The position numbers and the translations under genes are program-made. DNA of 64,000 nt from contig JAEWHP010000020.1 of the NCBI GenBank assembly GCA_023387735.1, positions 62,001 through 126,000 on the forward strand, in the 5' to 3' direction. How positions within the stretch are numbered: the stretch's first letter is position 1; every line of letters begins with the position of its first letter. Shown here piece by piece: positions 25,269 to 33,123 of this stretch. The stretch comes from Pseudomonadota bacterium. GTDB taxonomy: Bacteria; Pseudomonadota; Alphaproteobacteria; Rhizobiales; Xanthobacteraceae. Under the pieces are notes generated by a model. That model ran no database searches, was not told where the DNA came from, and worked only from the letters and a program-made list of their open reading frames with translations.

Positions 25269-25315
25269 CGCCGTAGCGCGATTGCGCTCTAGGATGCGGG
25301 CGGTCGGGCGAACAT

Positions 25316-25579
25316 ATGAATGAAACGTCGGGGAGCGCCAGGGTGGCCCAAACCAAACGCAAGTTGATCAAGCAATCTCGAAGCCAGCAACTGTATGAAC
25401 GGGCTTTCTTCTTCAAGCGGCTGGCACAAGGTGCAGCCGACCCGACATTCTCGGCGAAGCTTCAGTCGTTGGTCGACGAGTATGAAAGCGAGGCTGCTGC
25501 AGCGTCGCTCATGGAAACGCCCGGCATGCCGCGCGAACGCGAAGAGGCCCGGTACGCTCCGGAGCGCCACGGCAGCTAA
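25316..25579 (+). CDS. Hypothetical cytosolic protein
   Basis: 87 residues starting at ATG 25316 (MNETSGSARVAQTKRKLIKQ). Mainly helical, rich in charged residues, with a short aromatic patch (LYERAFFFKRLAQGA) and a likely amphipathic helix (FSAKLQSLVDEYESEAAA). No cysteine and no membrane segment. Site b of the 19-bp motif is directly upstream, so it is a candidate member of the local regulon. The following winged-helix gene begins 95 bases on. No family recognised. Confidence 0.6.
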   Translation: MNETSGSARVAQTKRKLIKQSRSQQLYERAFFFKRLAQGAADPTFSAKLQSLVDEYESEAAAASLMETPGMPREREEARYAPERHGS

Positions 25580-25674
25580 GGGCCTTGCCCGGCGAACGAA
25601 TCCGCGGCGTCATCCTTTCGAGTGATTCGCTGATCCCGGCATCCCGCCTTGCTCACACGAGATCAGTCCACGGC

Positions 25675-26037
25675 ATGGCATCACAATACGTCCCCGACGA
25701 CATCAGGGATTTCATATTGAAGCACATTGCCTCGGTAGCGCAGATTGAAGCGCTGCTTCTGATCTGGTCCTGCCCGGAGGAAGGTTGGGGACTGTCCCAG
25801 ATTGCCGCCCGCATCTACACCAGCGAGAGGGAAGCGGCGAAGGCGCTCGACGGACTGTGTGCCGAAGGATTGCTGGTTCGCAGGGATGGAGTGTTTGGCT
25901 TGAACGCGTCACCAGAGAACGTCGAGATGATAAGAAGACTTCAGGAAATATACGCCCGCTACCTGATCCCGGTGACTGACGTCATCCACAGCCGAGCCGC
26001 TCACCCGACGGCGCAGCTTCGGCTTCAAGGGGATTGA
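25675..26037 (+). CDS. Winged-helix-like small protein, possible transcription factor
   Basis: 120 residues from ATG 25675 (MASQYVPDDIRDFILKHI). Residues 10-80 read like a winged helix: FILKHIASVAQIEALLLIWS, then GLSQIAARIYTSEREAAKAL, DGLCAEGLLVRRDGVFGL, the last forming helix and beta-wing. The remaining helix (NVEMIRRLQEIYARYLIPV) could mediate dimerisation. A start at 25585 in the same frame would add 30 residues of poor character. It could itself be a regulator of the locus, but no metal, ligand or phosphorylation motif is visible. Family uncertain. Confidence 0.65.
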   Translation: MASQYVPDDIRDFILKHIASVAQIEALLLIWSCPEEGWGLSQIAARIYTSEREAAKALDGLCAEGLLVRRDGVFGLNASPENVEMIRRLQEIYARYLIPVTDVIHSRAAHPTAQLRLQGD

Positions 26038-26041
26038 CCAG

Positions 26042-26359
26042 GTGCGCACGATCATCCGCAGTACATGCCGGACCGCTTCCGGATTCACGGCGGCGTCGCG
26101 GCGCGCCCTGCGCAGGGCCGCCGGCCCGGCTGTGCTTCTGGCGGGCTTGCTGGCATCACAGCCATCAGCCGCGCAGAAGATCTATCCCAACGAGCCGTTG
26201 ATGATGGATCCGTACTCCACGATCTACGTCAACGATGGTTCCTGTTCGCCCGGCAAGGTCTTGAGGGTGCAGGGCGCGCCGCGAAATCAGCGGCGAAAGA
26301 AGAGCTGTGTGCCGATGAGCGACCTGCAGAGCACCGTCCGTCCAGGTGCGGCCAGGTAG
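26042..26359 (+). CDS. Exported hypothetical protein
   Basis: 105 residues from GTG 26042. A long Arg/Ser-rich n-region precedes the hydrophobic stretch GPAVLLAGLLASQPSAAQ, so export is expected. The 60-residue mature part contains KIYPNEPLMMDPYSTIYVN, DGSCSPGKVLRVQGAPRN and KSCVPM, with two cysteines that may pair. This pattern recurs in Bradyrhizobium small secreted proteins, but I cannot give a reliable family name. It begins four bases after the preceding gene and is probably cotranscribed. Confidence 0.6.
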   Translation: MRTIIRSTCRTASGFTAASRRALRRAAGPAVLLAGLLASQPSAAQKIYPNEPLMMDPYSTIYVNDGSCSPGKVLRVQGAPRNQRRKKSCVPMSDLQSTVRPGAAR

Positions 26360-26444
26360 CTGGCCATCAGTAGCCCGTGATTACGGGGCGATCGGAAGGG
26401 GAACGCGGGGCCGACGGACAATCGTCCGCAGACCCCGCGCTTCG

Positions 26445-26831
26445 TCATGGACAGGCATGCCGGTTGCCGTCGTATCCCAAATATGTCCCGGAAGCGGGAT
26501 CGTACGAGCGGTATCGCTGTGCACAGTAGGCAACCGCATCATTGGCCCGGGCCTGGCTGTTGGCGATGGCACCTCCGATGACGGCGCCTGCGGCCAGCCC
26601 ACCGAGCACTGCGGCGCCGGTTCCGTAGTGCCGGCGATGGTACCCGCCGTGATAGTGATGAGGTCCGCGATGCCAGCGGCGATATTGCACGGTCTGCACC
26701 GGCTGCGCGGATGCCGCCAGCCTCTCGGCCCCGGCCACCGCCATCGTCGGCGATGCGGCCGCAGGTGCTGTCGAAAGCAATGACGACGCGCCGAGCACTA
26801 ATGCTGCCGAAGCAACTTTCCAAGATTGCAT
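26445..26831 (-). CDS. BA14K-family exported protein
   Basis: 128 residues from ATG 26831, AGGAG upstream. Signal peptide (MQSWKVASAALVLGASSLLS, then TAPAAAS) and a His/Tyr-rich segment (WHRGPHHYHGGYHRRHY) precede a glycine/alanine hydrophobic stretch and the BA14K signature near the C-terminus (VAYCAQRYRSYDPASGTYL, then GYDGNRHACP). BA14K is a Brucella immunoreactive protein with lectin-like activity; here an envelope role is likely. Site c of the 19-bp motif is 69 bases upstream. Confidence 0.9.
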   Translation of the reverse strand: MQSWKVASAALVLGASSLLSTAPAAASPTMAVAGAERLAASAQPVQTVQYRRWHRGPHHYHGGYHRRHYGTGAAVLGGLAAGAVIGGAIANSQARANDAVAYCAQRYRSYDPASGTYLGYDGNRHACP

Positions 26832-26899
26832 CTGAATACTCCTGTTTCCTGCGCTCATGTCCGAGCTCAAGCGTCAACGCTGCCGCGAAGCGATCGTTC

Positions 26900-26918
26900 T
26901 GACAGGTTAATCCTGACG
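26900..26918. promoter_or_regulatory. 19-bp near-palindrome, site c
   Basis: TGACAGGTTAATCCTGACG, between the end of the response-regulator gene (26945) and the BA14K gene start (26831, minus strand). It is the only gene start nearby, so BA14K is the probable target. Confidence 0.55.
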
Positions 26919-26944
26919 CTCGAGGTCGCGCGTCGCCATCGCGC

Positions 26945-27598
26945 TCAGTTTGGAGCGGTGAGCCAGCCCTGCTTGATACCGAATCGAACGATATCTGCAC
27001 GGCTGAACAGGCCCTTCTTTTCGGACGCCCGCGCCTTGTAGGTCTCGACGCTCTTGACGCTCACCTCGAGCTGTCCGGCGATCTGCTTGTTGCTGAAGCC
27101 TTGCGCCACCAGCCTGAGCACGTCTTCTTCGCGCCGGCTCAATTCCCCGCCATCGCCGTCGCTCGATGCTGCGAGCTCGGGCGCATGGATCGACGCCTTC
27201 TCCGCGATCGCGGGATCGAGATAGACATCGCCCTGGTTGACGGCCCGGATGGCGCGAAGCAATTCGTCGCCGGCCGACCGCTTCAGGAGATAGCCCCGTG
27301 CTCCTGCTTCAAGAACCGGATGAATATAGGCGCGATCTTCGTGCACGGTGAGCGCGATGATCTTCACTTTCGGACACTTCCGGCCCACCTGACGCGCGAG
27401 CTCCATGCCGCTGATATCGGGCAGTGAAAGATCGATCACCGCAATATCGGGGACACTGTCGCAAATGGCCTGCAGGCCGCTTGCGCCGGTATTCGCCTCC
27501 CCGACCAGTTCAACTTCCGGCACGCCCTGCAGCAGTGCCCGAATGCCGGCGAGCACGACAGGATGATCATCGACGAGAGCGATGCGAACGGGCGTCAT
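26945..27598 (-). CDS. NarL/FixJ-family response regulator (LuxR-type HTH)
   Basis: 217 residues. Receiver domain 1-120: paired acidic residues Asp10/Asp11, phosphoacceptor Asp56 (IAVIDLSLPDI), and the Lys in GYLLKRS. The LuxR-type HTH is at about 150-205 (LSRREEDVLRLVAQGFSNKQ, then IAGQLEVSVKSVETYKARA). Its start overlaps the end of the histidine-kinase gene by four bases (ATGA), so they are translated as a pair. This is the best candidate to bind the 19-bp palindrome found upstream of its own operon and of three neighbours. Confidence 0.93.
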   Translation of the reverse strand: MTPVRIALVDDHPVVLAGIRALLQGVPEVELVGEANTGASGLQAICDSVPDIAVIDLSLPDISGMELARQVGRKCPKVKIIALTVHEDRAYIHPVLEAGARGYLLKRSAGDELLRAIRAVNQGDVYLDPAIAEKASIHAPELAASSDGDGGELSRREEDVLRLVAQGFSNKQIAGQLEVSVKSVETYKARASEKKGLFSRADIVRFGIKQGWLTAPN

Positions 27599-29673
27599 CT
27601 GCCGGCCTCCATTGCATCCAGCGGTATCTGGACAAAAATCGTGCTCCCTTTTCCCGGCGCGGATTCGACGGCGATGGTGCCGTCGAGCAAGGCAACCCGC
27701 TCCTTCATGCCTGATAGCCCCAACCCGGGCGCCTGACTGCCGCCGGGCGCCTTGCGGTCGAGGCTTTCCGGATCGAAGCCGATGCCATCGTCCTCGAGAA
27801 CCAGCGCCAGCCCATCCGCTTTCCTTTCGAGCACGATACTCACCTTGCTCGCCTTTGCGTGCTTGAGAACATTGGTCAATCCCTCCTGTACCAGCCGGTA
27901 CAACACCGCGGCGACGTCGGCGGGCAGCGGGTTATCGCGGCCGAATGTCTGCATATCGACACGAACGCCATAGCGCTCCTGCCATTCCGCGACATAGGCT
28001 TCGATCGCCCTGAAAATTCCGAGATCATCGATCGCCGTCGGCCGCAGGTCGGATGCGGTACGATGAATGTCGCGGCCGATCTCTGCCGCGAGCTGCTCCA
28101 GCCATCGTATCTGTTCGGTGGCCGCGGCTCGATTGCTTCCCTTCGCCAGTCCTTGTTCGAGCGCTTTCAGGCCGAGAGACAGGCCCGTCACGGTCTGCCC
28201 GATCTGGTCGTGCAGCTCCCGCGAAATCCGCCGCTGTTCCTCTTCCTGGGCCGAAGCCAGCCGCCGAAGCAGATGGGAACGCTCGGCCTCCGCGCGCTTG
28301 GGGATATCGATGTCGGCCAGAACGCCGTGTATCACCTGGCTTCGATTGGATGGACCTTCGGCGCGTCCCGCCGCGCGCAACCAGTATTCGCCGCGATCGT
28401 CCGATTGGATCAGAAATTCGACGCTGCTGGATTTGCCGCTCTCGAGGCAGGTCAGGCCGAATGACGTCACGGCGGCGCGGTGCGATGGCTCGATCTGCGC
28501 GATAATCCGATCTGCAGACCAGGTGGCTTCTCCCGATGGCGAACTTGGCAAGCCGAGCAAGGCACAAAACCGGTTGCAGCCGCTGAACTCGTTTGCCGCC
28601 AGGTCCCAGCGCCAGGTCCCGAGTTCAGCTGCATCGATCGCCAGCGCGCCCCGCTTTTCGCTGTCCAGCAGCGCCGCGGCCGATTCCAGCGCCTCCATGC
28701 GACGTCGCTGGGCGATTTCGCGGGCGATCACCAGGCCAAGTGCGATCGCCAGTCCGACGCTCGCGGTCGTTCCGGCGAACAGCAGTTGCAAAGAGCGCGA
28801 TACCGGCGCATTCAGTTCCGACACCGGCACACCCACGTGGACGGACCATCCGTCGGTGCCGGCCAGGGCGCGGTGGATGGTTTCGACATCGACGCCTTCC
28901 CGCGTCTGGGCCCGCGGTGAATTCGAGCCGACGCGGGCAATGGCTTCCTGCACTTCCGGCGTTGTTGCGACCGCACGGGGCGTCTTCGTATCCGGCGTAC
29001 GCGCGACGATCTTTTCCTTCGCGTCGATGACCGTGCCGGCCCATCCGGCGGGCAGGCCTGCTTGCCCGAGGATCGTGCCGATCTGGTCCGGCAGCAGCCC
29101 GATGGTCAGGATGTAGCGCAGTTCGCCGTCGCGAACGACGGGGACGCGCAGCGATACCAGTTGCTTGCCGATGGCGGCCTGATACGGACCAAGTCCGCCG
29201 AGAACCGGCTTTCGGGTGCGCAGCACGGCGTTGAAGCTTTCGGTGTCGGTCACGGGACCGAGCGGCGCACCGAGCGGCCGCAGCACGTTCAGCACCTGCT
29301 CCTGGTCCGGCTTGGTCAGTGCCGCCGTTTCCCATAGCGGGCGGACGGCGACAATTCGCGTTGCCTCGCGATAGAAATCGCCCAGATTCCCCTGATCCAG
29401 CGCTGCCGAACTGGCGAGCGTTTCGGCGACCTGCAGTTCGCGGGAAATCTCGCCTTCGATGCGGTGCGCAACTTGCGTCAGCGCTTCGGTGGCAGCCTTT
29501 CGGGCGTAGCTTCGCTCCTGGTCGGCGGTGATATAGGCCATCCAGCCGCCGAGCAGCAGGACCGGAATGGCAGCGGTCAGGACAAGTGCGGTGAACGGCC
29601 AGACGGCATCCTTGCTGCGGCCGGAACGCGCGAACAGCCTGTTACCCAAAGCCGCGATCCCGCTGGTACGCAT
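27595..29673 (-). CDS. Membrane-bound HisKA_3 sensor histidine kinase
   Basis: 692 residues from ATG 29673 (AAGGAAA upstream). Transmembrane helix at ~24-51, an extracytoplasmic domain of about 250 residues (Cache-like: LVSLRVPVVRDGELRYILTI, then VIDAKEKIVART), a second membrane helix near 305-325, a PAS domain (~345-460: LGTWRWDLAANEFSG) and the HisKA_3/HATPase kinase. Phosphoacceptor His488 is in RRISRELHDQIGQT; ATPase motifs are QEGLTNVLKHAKAS and DDGIGFDPES. Signal is unknown; a small periplasmic ligand is likely from the Cache-type sensor. Forms an operon with the response regulator. Confidence 0.93.
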   Translation of the reverse strand: MRTSGIAALGNRLFARSGRSKDAVWPFTALVLTAAIPVLLLGGWMAYITADQERSYARKAATEALTQVAHRIEGEISRELQVAETLASSAALDQGNLGDFYREATRIVAVRPLWETAALTKPDQEQVLNVLRPLGAPLGPVTDTESFNAVLRTRKPVLGGLGPYQAAIGKQLVSLRVPVVRDGELRYILTIGLLPDQIGTILGQAGLPAGWAGTVIDAKEKIVARTPDTKTPRAVATTPEVQEAIARVGSNSPRAQTREGVDVETIHRALAGTDGWSVHVGVPVSELNAPVSRSLQLLFAGTTASVGLAIALGLVIAREIAQRRRMEALESAAALLDSEKRGALAIDAAELGTWRWDLAANEFSGCNRFCALLGLPSSPSGEATWSADRIIAQIEPSHRAAVTSFGLTCLESGKSSSVEFLIQSDDRGEYWLRAAGRAEGPSNRSQVIHGVLADIDIPKRAEAERSHLLRRLASAQEEEQRRISRELHDQIGQTVTGLSLGLKALEQGLAKGSNRAAATEQIRWLEQLAAEIGRDIHRTASDLRPTAIDDLGIFRAIEAYVAEWQERYGVRVDMQTFGRDNPLPADVAAVLYRLVQEGLTNVLKHAKASKVSIVLERKADGLALVLEDDGIGFDPESLDRKAPGGSQAPGLGLSGMKERVALLDGTIAVESAPGKGSTIFVQIPLDAMEAGR

Positions 29674-29779
29674 ATTTTCCTTGCCGCCGAAGACTGACAA
29701 CGCTGCGATTTCCCTTATGTTGCAATTCCCGATCGGACCAGCCTGACATTAGTCTGCCAAGCGTCATGTCAGGCGCCAA

Positions 29780-29798
29780 GGTCAGGTAATTCCTGACG
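29780..29798. promoter_or_regulatory. 19-bp near-palindrome, site d
   Basis: GGTCAGGTAATTCCTGACG; the core GTCAGG-N5-CCTGAC is a perfect inverted repeat. It is 107 bases upstream of the kinase start, suggesting autoregulation. Two more half-sites (GCCTGAC near 29745 and GTCAGGC near 29768) lie between it and the gene. Confidence 0.6.
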
Positions 29799-29880
29799 AT
29801 CGCCGAAAGGCTCCGGTTCCCGTCCGGGGCGAAACCAGCGAATATCGGCCAGGATCTTCAAAAGGCCTGCAGGCCGAATT

Positions 29881-30303
29881 TCAAGTCGAACGCACCGGCT
29901 CCAGGGTCTCGCCGTACTTCTGCGCCAGCCAGCACGAGATCATGGTGGGGACCATGCCGACCATACCATACAGGAAAAACTGCAGCACGCCGGTATCCGG
30001 CCCGCGCGAACCGTAGAGCAGCGAAGATGCGGCGAAGCCGATAACGCCGATGATCAGCACCCGCAGGCCGGGGCCAATGCGCCTGATGTGCCAGAGAATA
30101 TCGTCGATAGCCGCAATCATCAGCGACGGCACGATGCCGAACAGATAGCTGTACTGCAGTGTCCTGAAGAACGCGCCGAGGAATTTGCCGATCTCGGACC
30201 AGTTGGTATCGGTCCAGTATCCCGACGCCACCGTGGCCGCGAACAGCATCAGAAGGCCGCCAATGAACGGGCAGATGACCGCGAAAATCAGATAGCGTCT
30301 CAT
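29881..30303 (-). CDS. DUF5413-family membrane protein
   Basis: 140 residues from ATG 30303 (AGAGG upstream). Four hydrophobic helices are visible: YLIFAVICPFIGGLLMLFAA, YSYLFGIVPSLMIAAI, LRVLIIGVIGFAASSLLYG and VLQFFLYGMVGMVPTMISC. DILWHIRRIGPG between helices two and three fits the DUF5413 pattern known in Bradyrhizobium and relatives. Function unknown. It is codirectional with and upstream of the sensor kinase, but over 200 bases away and with its own start region. Confidence 0.75.
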   Translation of the reverse strand: MRRYLIFAVICPFIGGLLMLFAATVASGYWTDTNWSEIGKFLGAFFRTLQYSYLFGIVPSLMIAAIDDILWHIRRIGPGLRVLIIGVIGFAASSLLYGSRGPDTGVLQFFLYGMVGMVPTMISCWLAQKYGETLEPVRST

Positions 30304-30567
30304 GGCAACCTCTGGATGAGCCGATGCATCTGGAAACCGAACTCTCCATCCAACTGGAAGTCCCGCTGTTGTAACCAGATACGCACCGGGTTTCAAATCG
30401 GCACCCGGCCGAGGCGCTGCTCAAAATCCCGATAAAACGAACCCTGCGTTCGGTCGTGTTGCCGCAGCGCGGCACGCGTCGCATCTGCAACGGTCCAAAC
30501 CGACGGCGATCGGGGAGCACCCTGTGCAGGTCGCAAAGACGCGCGTCTGGCCGGCCGCGTTCGCCGG

Positions 30568-31653
30568 CTAGCTCTTCTTCCCGAGAATTCGATCCGAGCC
30601 GAAGCGGATCGTCCATTGCGCGACCGACAGCAAAAGCGATTCATAGATCGCCACGCACTGGTCGAGTTCGCGCTGCGTGGCCGGCGGACAGTTGGGCCGA
30701 TTGCGCACGATCATCGTCGTGGTCGACCAGCTCACGCGCGCCGCCTTGCATGCAACGACCAGTCCGTACACCCGGTCGGCATCGAGCAAGGGCGCAATGG
30801 CCTCGACCTTGACGTCGGCCTTCAGCGCCAGCGCGGCCACCACATAGTCGTATTCGCCGCGCACCGCGAACCGGTTCACGGTGGAATCGCCGAGCTTGCC
30901 GGTGCGGTTGAGCGCAACGCACTCGCTTTGCGCCTGCGTATAATCAACCGGCTTTGTCTTGGCCACGTTCTGTCCGGCCGCCGCTGCCGGCGCCTGCGGC
31001 TTGCCGTGCACGGCGGGTCGCGGCGCCGTGAGGAACCTCGCCAGAACCACGTCGGCGACCTTGCCGAGCAACTCACGCAGCAAATTGCCGGGAAGATCCA
31101 GTCGGAGGCCGAGCTTTTCGGCGAGACTTTCGTCGCGCTCGGCGCGTCCCACCAGCGTGGCGTAGCCGCACTCGGAGAATTTCGCGCCAGCGTTGCGCGC
31201 GAGCGCATTGGAGACGTTGACGTCGCCGAACCGCATCAACGCATCGGTCAGCGCCTCGTTGAGCGCCTTTCGGTCCGAGATCGCCAGCAGATGCTGCTGG
31301 CTGCAGCCCTTGGCGATCTCGAGCAGGTCCTGGTCCGACAGACAGGTCGAGTTTTTCAGGACCGGAACGGCTACCTGCGGGTCGTCGTGAAATGCCAGCG
31401 AGCGAACGGTCTGGCGCGGCGCGCGATCGAGCCTGGACAGGGATTCGCTGAGATGGACCACGGTTGCGGCCTCGACCCGCCCGACCAGTTGAGCGAGGAC
31501 GCCGTCGACGGCAGCGATCTGGGAATCGGTGAGGTGATCGACATTCGACAGGAACAGGCTCGTCACCTGCCCCAGAATCTTGGCATCGTGCTCGGGCCCT
31601 TCCCTTTCGGCGCCGTTCAACTCTGCGCGCAGATCCGGCGATACGGCAGGCAT
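30568..31653 (-). CDS. DUF2336 domain-containing protein
   Basis: 361 residues, cytosolic, almost entirely helical and made of repeated short helices (for example LGQVTSLFLSNVDHLTDSQI and VVHLSESLSRLDRAPRQTVR, SLAFHDDPQVAVPVLKN). This HEAT-like N-terminal half matches the DUF2336 family, often near regulators in alphaproteobacteria. A Pro/Ala linker (around 215-235) leads to a C-terminal region with helix repeats ending FGSDRILGKKS. Function of the family is unknown. It is codirectional with the HD-GYP gene 145 bases upstream. Confidence 0.8.
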   Translation of the reverse strand: MPAVSPDLRAELNGAEREGPEHDAKILGQVTSLFLSNVDHLTDSQIAAVDGVLAQLVGRVEAATVVHLSESLSRLDRAPRQTVRSLAFHDDPQVAVPVLKNSTCLSDQDLLEIAKGCSQQHLLAISDRKALNEALTDALMRFGDVNVSNALARNAGAKFSECGYATLVGRAERDESLAEKLGLRLDLPGNLLRELLGKVADVVLARFLTAPRPAVHGKPQAPAAAAGQNVAKTKPVDYTQAQSECVALNRTGKLGDSTVNRFAVRGEYDYVVAALALKADVKVEAIAPLLDADRVYGLVVACKAARVSWSTTTMIVRNRPNCPPATQRELDQCVAIYESLLLSVAQWTIRFGSDRILGKKS

Positions 31654-31751
31654 GACTAGTTGGGCTCCATCGGAACGTCCGGCTCACGGCGGCTGAAATT
31701 GACCCGCGGCGCGGTCAGGAACGCCAGCATTACCCCAATTTCGTAACTTTT

Positions 31752-31805
31752 CTCATGCTGCCAAGTCTCATGCTGCCAAGTCTTGTGCTGCCAAGTCTTA
31801 TGCAG
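31752..31805. repeat. 15-bp tandem repeat at the 3' end of the HD-GYP gene
   Basis: Unit CATGCTGCCAAGTCT occurs at about 31754, 31769 and, with one or two changes (TGTGCTGCCAAGTCT), at 31784, followed by a partial unit TATGCAGCC at 31799. The partial unit contains the stop codon of the HD-GYP gene (TTA on the plus strand at 31798-31800). Confidence 0.75.
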
Positions 31806-32850
31806 CCAGGGCGACTTTCCGAAACGCCTTCACCAGCGATCCCTCCAGCTTGCCTTCCATCCCCTCGAGAATCTTGTAGGCGGCCGGCCCGATCATCGGC
31901 GCGCGGTACGGCCTCGCCTCGATCAGCGCGGCGTAGATGTCGGATATCGTCAGCAGCCGCACCAGGTCGGAGATCTGCGGCGCCGTCAGCCCATCGGGAT
32001 AGCCGGTGCCGTCGAGATATTCGTGGTGGTGGCGCACGCCGTCCAGAATCTCTTCGCTGAATTCCGGCTGGGCTTTCAGGATGTCGTATCCGATCACCGG
32101 ATGGGTTCGCATGACCTTTTCTTCTTCCGGATCGAGCCGTCCCGGCTTGTCGAGAATGTGCAAGGGGATATGCGCCTTGCCGATGTCATGCAGCGTTGCC
32201 GCAAGGCCAAGCCGCTTGACGTCGGCCGCGGAGAACTTGATCGCCATGGCGAAGCCGACCGCGATGCCCGTCACCAGCAGGCAGTGCTGAAAAGTTCCTT
32301 CATGATAGCGGCGCACGTCGTTGAGCCACGGGGTCAATCCGTTTCTCTCGATGCCGTTGATGATCTCCGACGTGGCGGCTTCGGCATCCGCCAGCTTGAA
32401 CGGCCTGCCGTCCCGAATCGCCGTGAACATGGACCCGAACACCGCCGCACTTTCCGTGATCTCGGGCGGGGCGCTGGCGGAGCTGGCCTGCATCCTCTCC
32501 CGCGCCGCCTTCTGGGCGACTTCGATCTCCGCCAGTTTCGAAACGATTTCTTTCGGACGCGAAACCACGCTGGTCGCGCCGAGCGCAAACGCCTGCGAAA
32601 CCACATGGTGGAGGTGCTTCTGGACGACGAACAGCTTTTCGGAGACGTCGCGCAGATCGCCCAACACGACCTTGAGCTGCTCGACAGGGGCGGGCTTGCG
32701 CAGGTCGGCGTCGATCATCAGCACACCGTCCGATATGGCGGACGTGCTGACGGTCCCCAGCACCTGGGGCGCTATGTCGTGTTCCGGACCCAGGATCGCA
32801 CGGATGGCTGGAATCTTGGTCGGCTCATCAGTCAGAAAATGAACAAGCAT
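31798..32850 (-). CDS. HD-GYP domain protein, putative c-di-GMP phosphodiesterase
   Basis: 350 residues. Residues 1-105 form a receiver-like domain (VLMIDADLRKP; GATSVVSRPKEIVS), and 175-340 hold the HD-GYP phosphodiesterase domain: HD pair H221/D222 in LHDIGKAHIPLHI, HHE at 275-277 and GTGYP at 281-285. HD-GYP enzymes hydrolyse c-di-GMP to pGpG or GMP. Key metal residues are intact, so activity is likely. Cytosolic. May act with the PilZ protein encoded at 6252. A 15-bp tandem repeat covers its stop codon. Confidence 0.92.
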   Translation of the reverse strand: MLVHFLTDEPTKIPAIRAILGPEHDIAPQVLGTVSTSAISDGVLMIDADLRKPAPVEQLKVVLGDLRDVSEKLFVVQKHLHHVVSQAFALGATSVVSRPKEIVSKLAEIEVAQKAARERMQASSASAPPEITESAAVFGSMFTAIRDGRPFKLADAEAATSEIINGIERNGLTPWLNDVRRYHEGTFQHCLLVTGIAVGFAMAIKFSAADVKRLGLAATLHDIGKAHIPLHILDKPGRLDPEEEKVMRTHPVIGYDILKAQPEFSEEILDGVRHHHEYLDGTGYPDGLTAPQISDLVRLLTISDIYAALIEARPYRAPMIGPAAYKILEGMEGKLEGSLVKAFRKVALAA

Positions 32851-33014
32851 TGAACACCAGTTCGAAAACTGATCCCGCGTTGTCGTTTGATCGAAAGAAA
32901 TGGTGTCGCGCGCGTCCCCAAAATGACGCCCAATCCTACGGCGACTTCCCTAACCGGGGGTTGCAACGCGGCGACTATTTTACCGCAATAATACTGAGTA
33001 AGCGGAACCGAGAC

Positions 33015-33037
33015 GCACCTCACCCATTTTGAGGTGC
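33015..33037. terminator. Hairpin near the end of the proline-rich membrane protein gene
   Basis: GCACCTCA and TGAGGTGC pair over the loop CCCATTT. It lies 87 bases beyond the stop (minus-strand reading) of the gene ending at 33124 and upstream of the HD-GYP gene. No T-run follows, so it may be either a weak terminator or an unrelated structure. Confidence 0.4.
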
Positions 33038-33123
33038 CTCCGGCGCGCAGGGGTCTCCGCGGAATTACGGAGAACGGCTATCGAGCAGCCAACAGGAACA
33101 AACCAGAGGCGTGGAGAACGCCG

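Noticed and set aside
25062..25292. Alternative frame overlapping the zinc-ribbon-like gene
   Set aside because: Lacks CxxC motifs and a good ribosome-binding site; the frame starting at 25073 is preferred.
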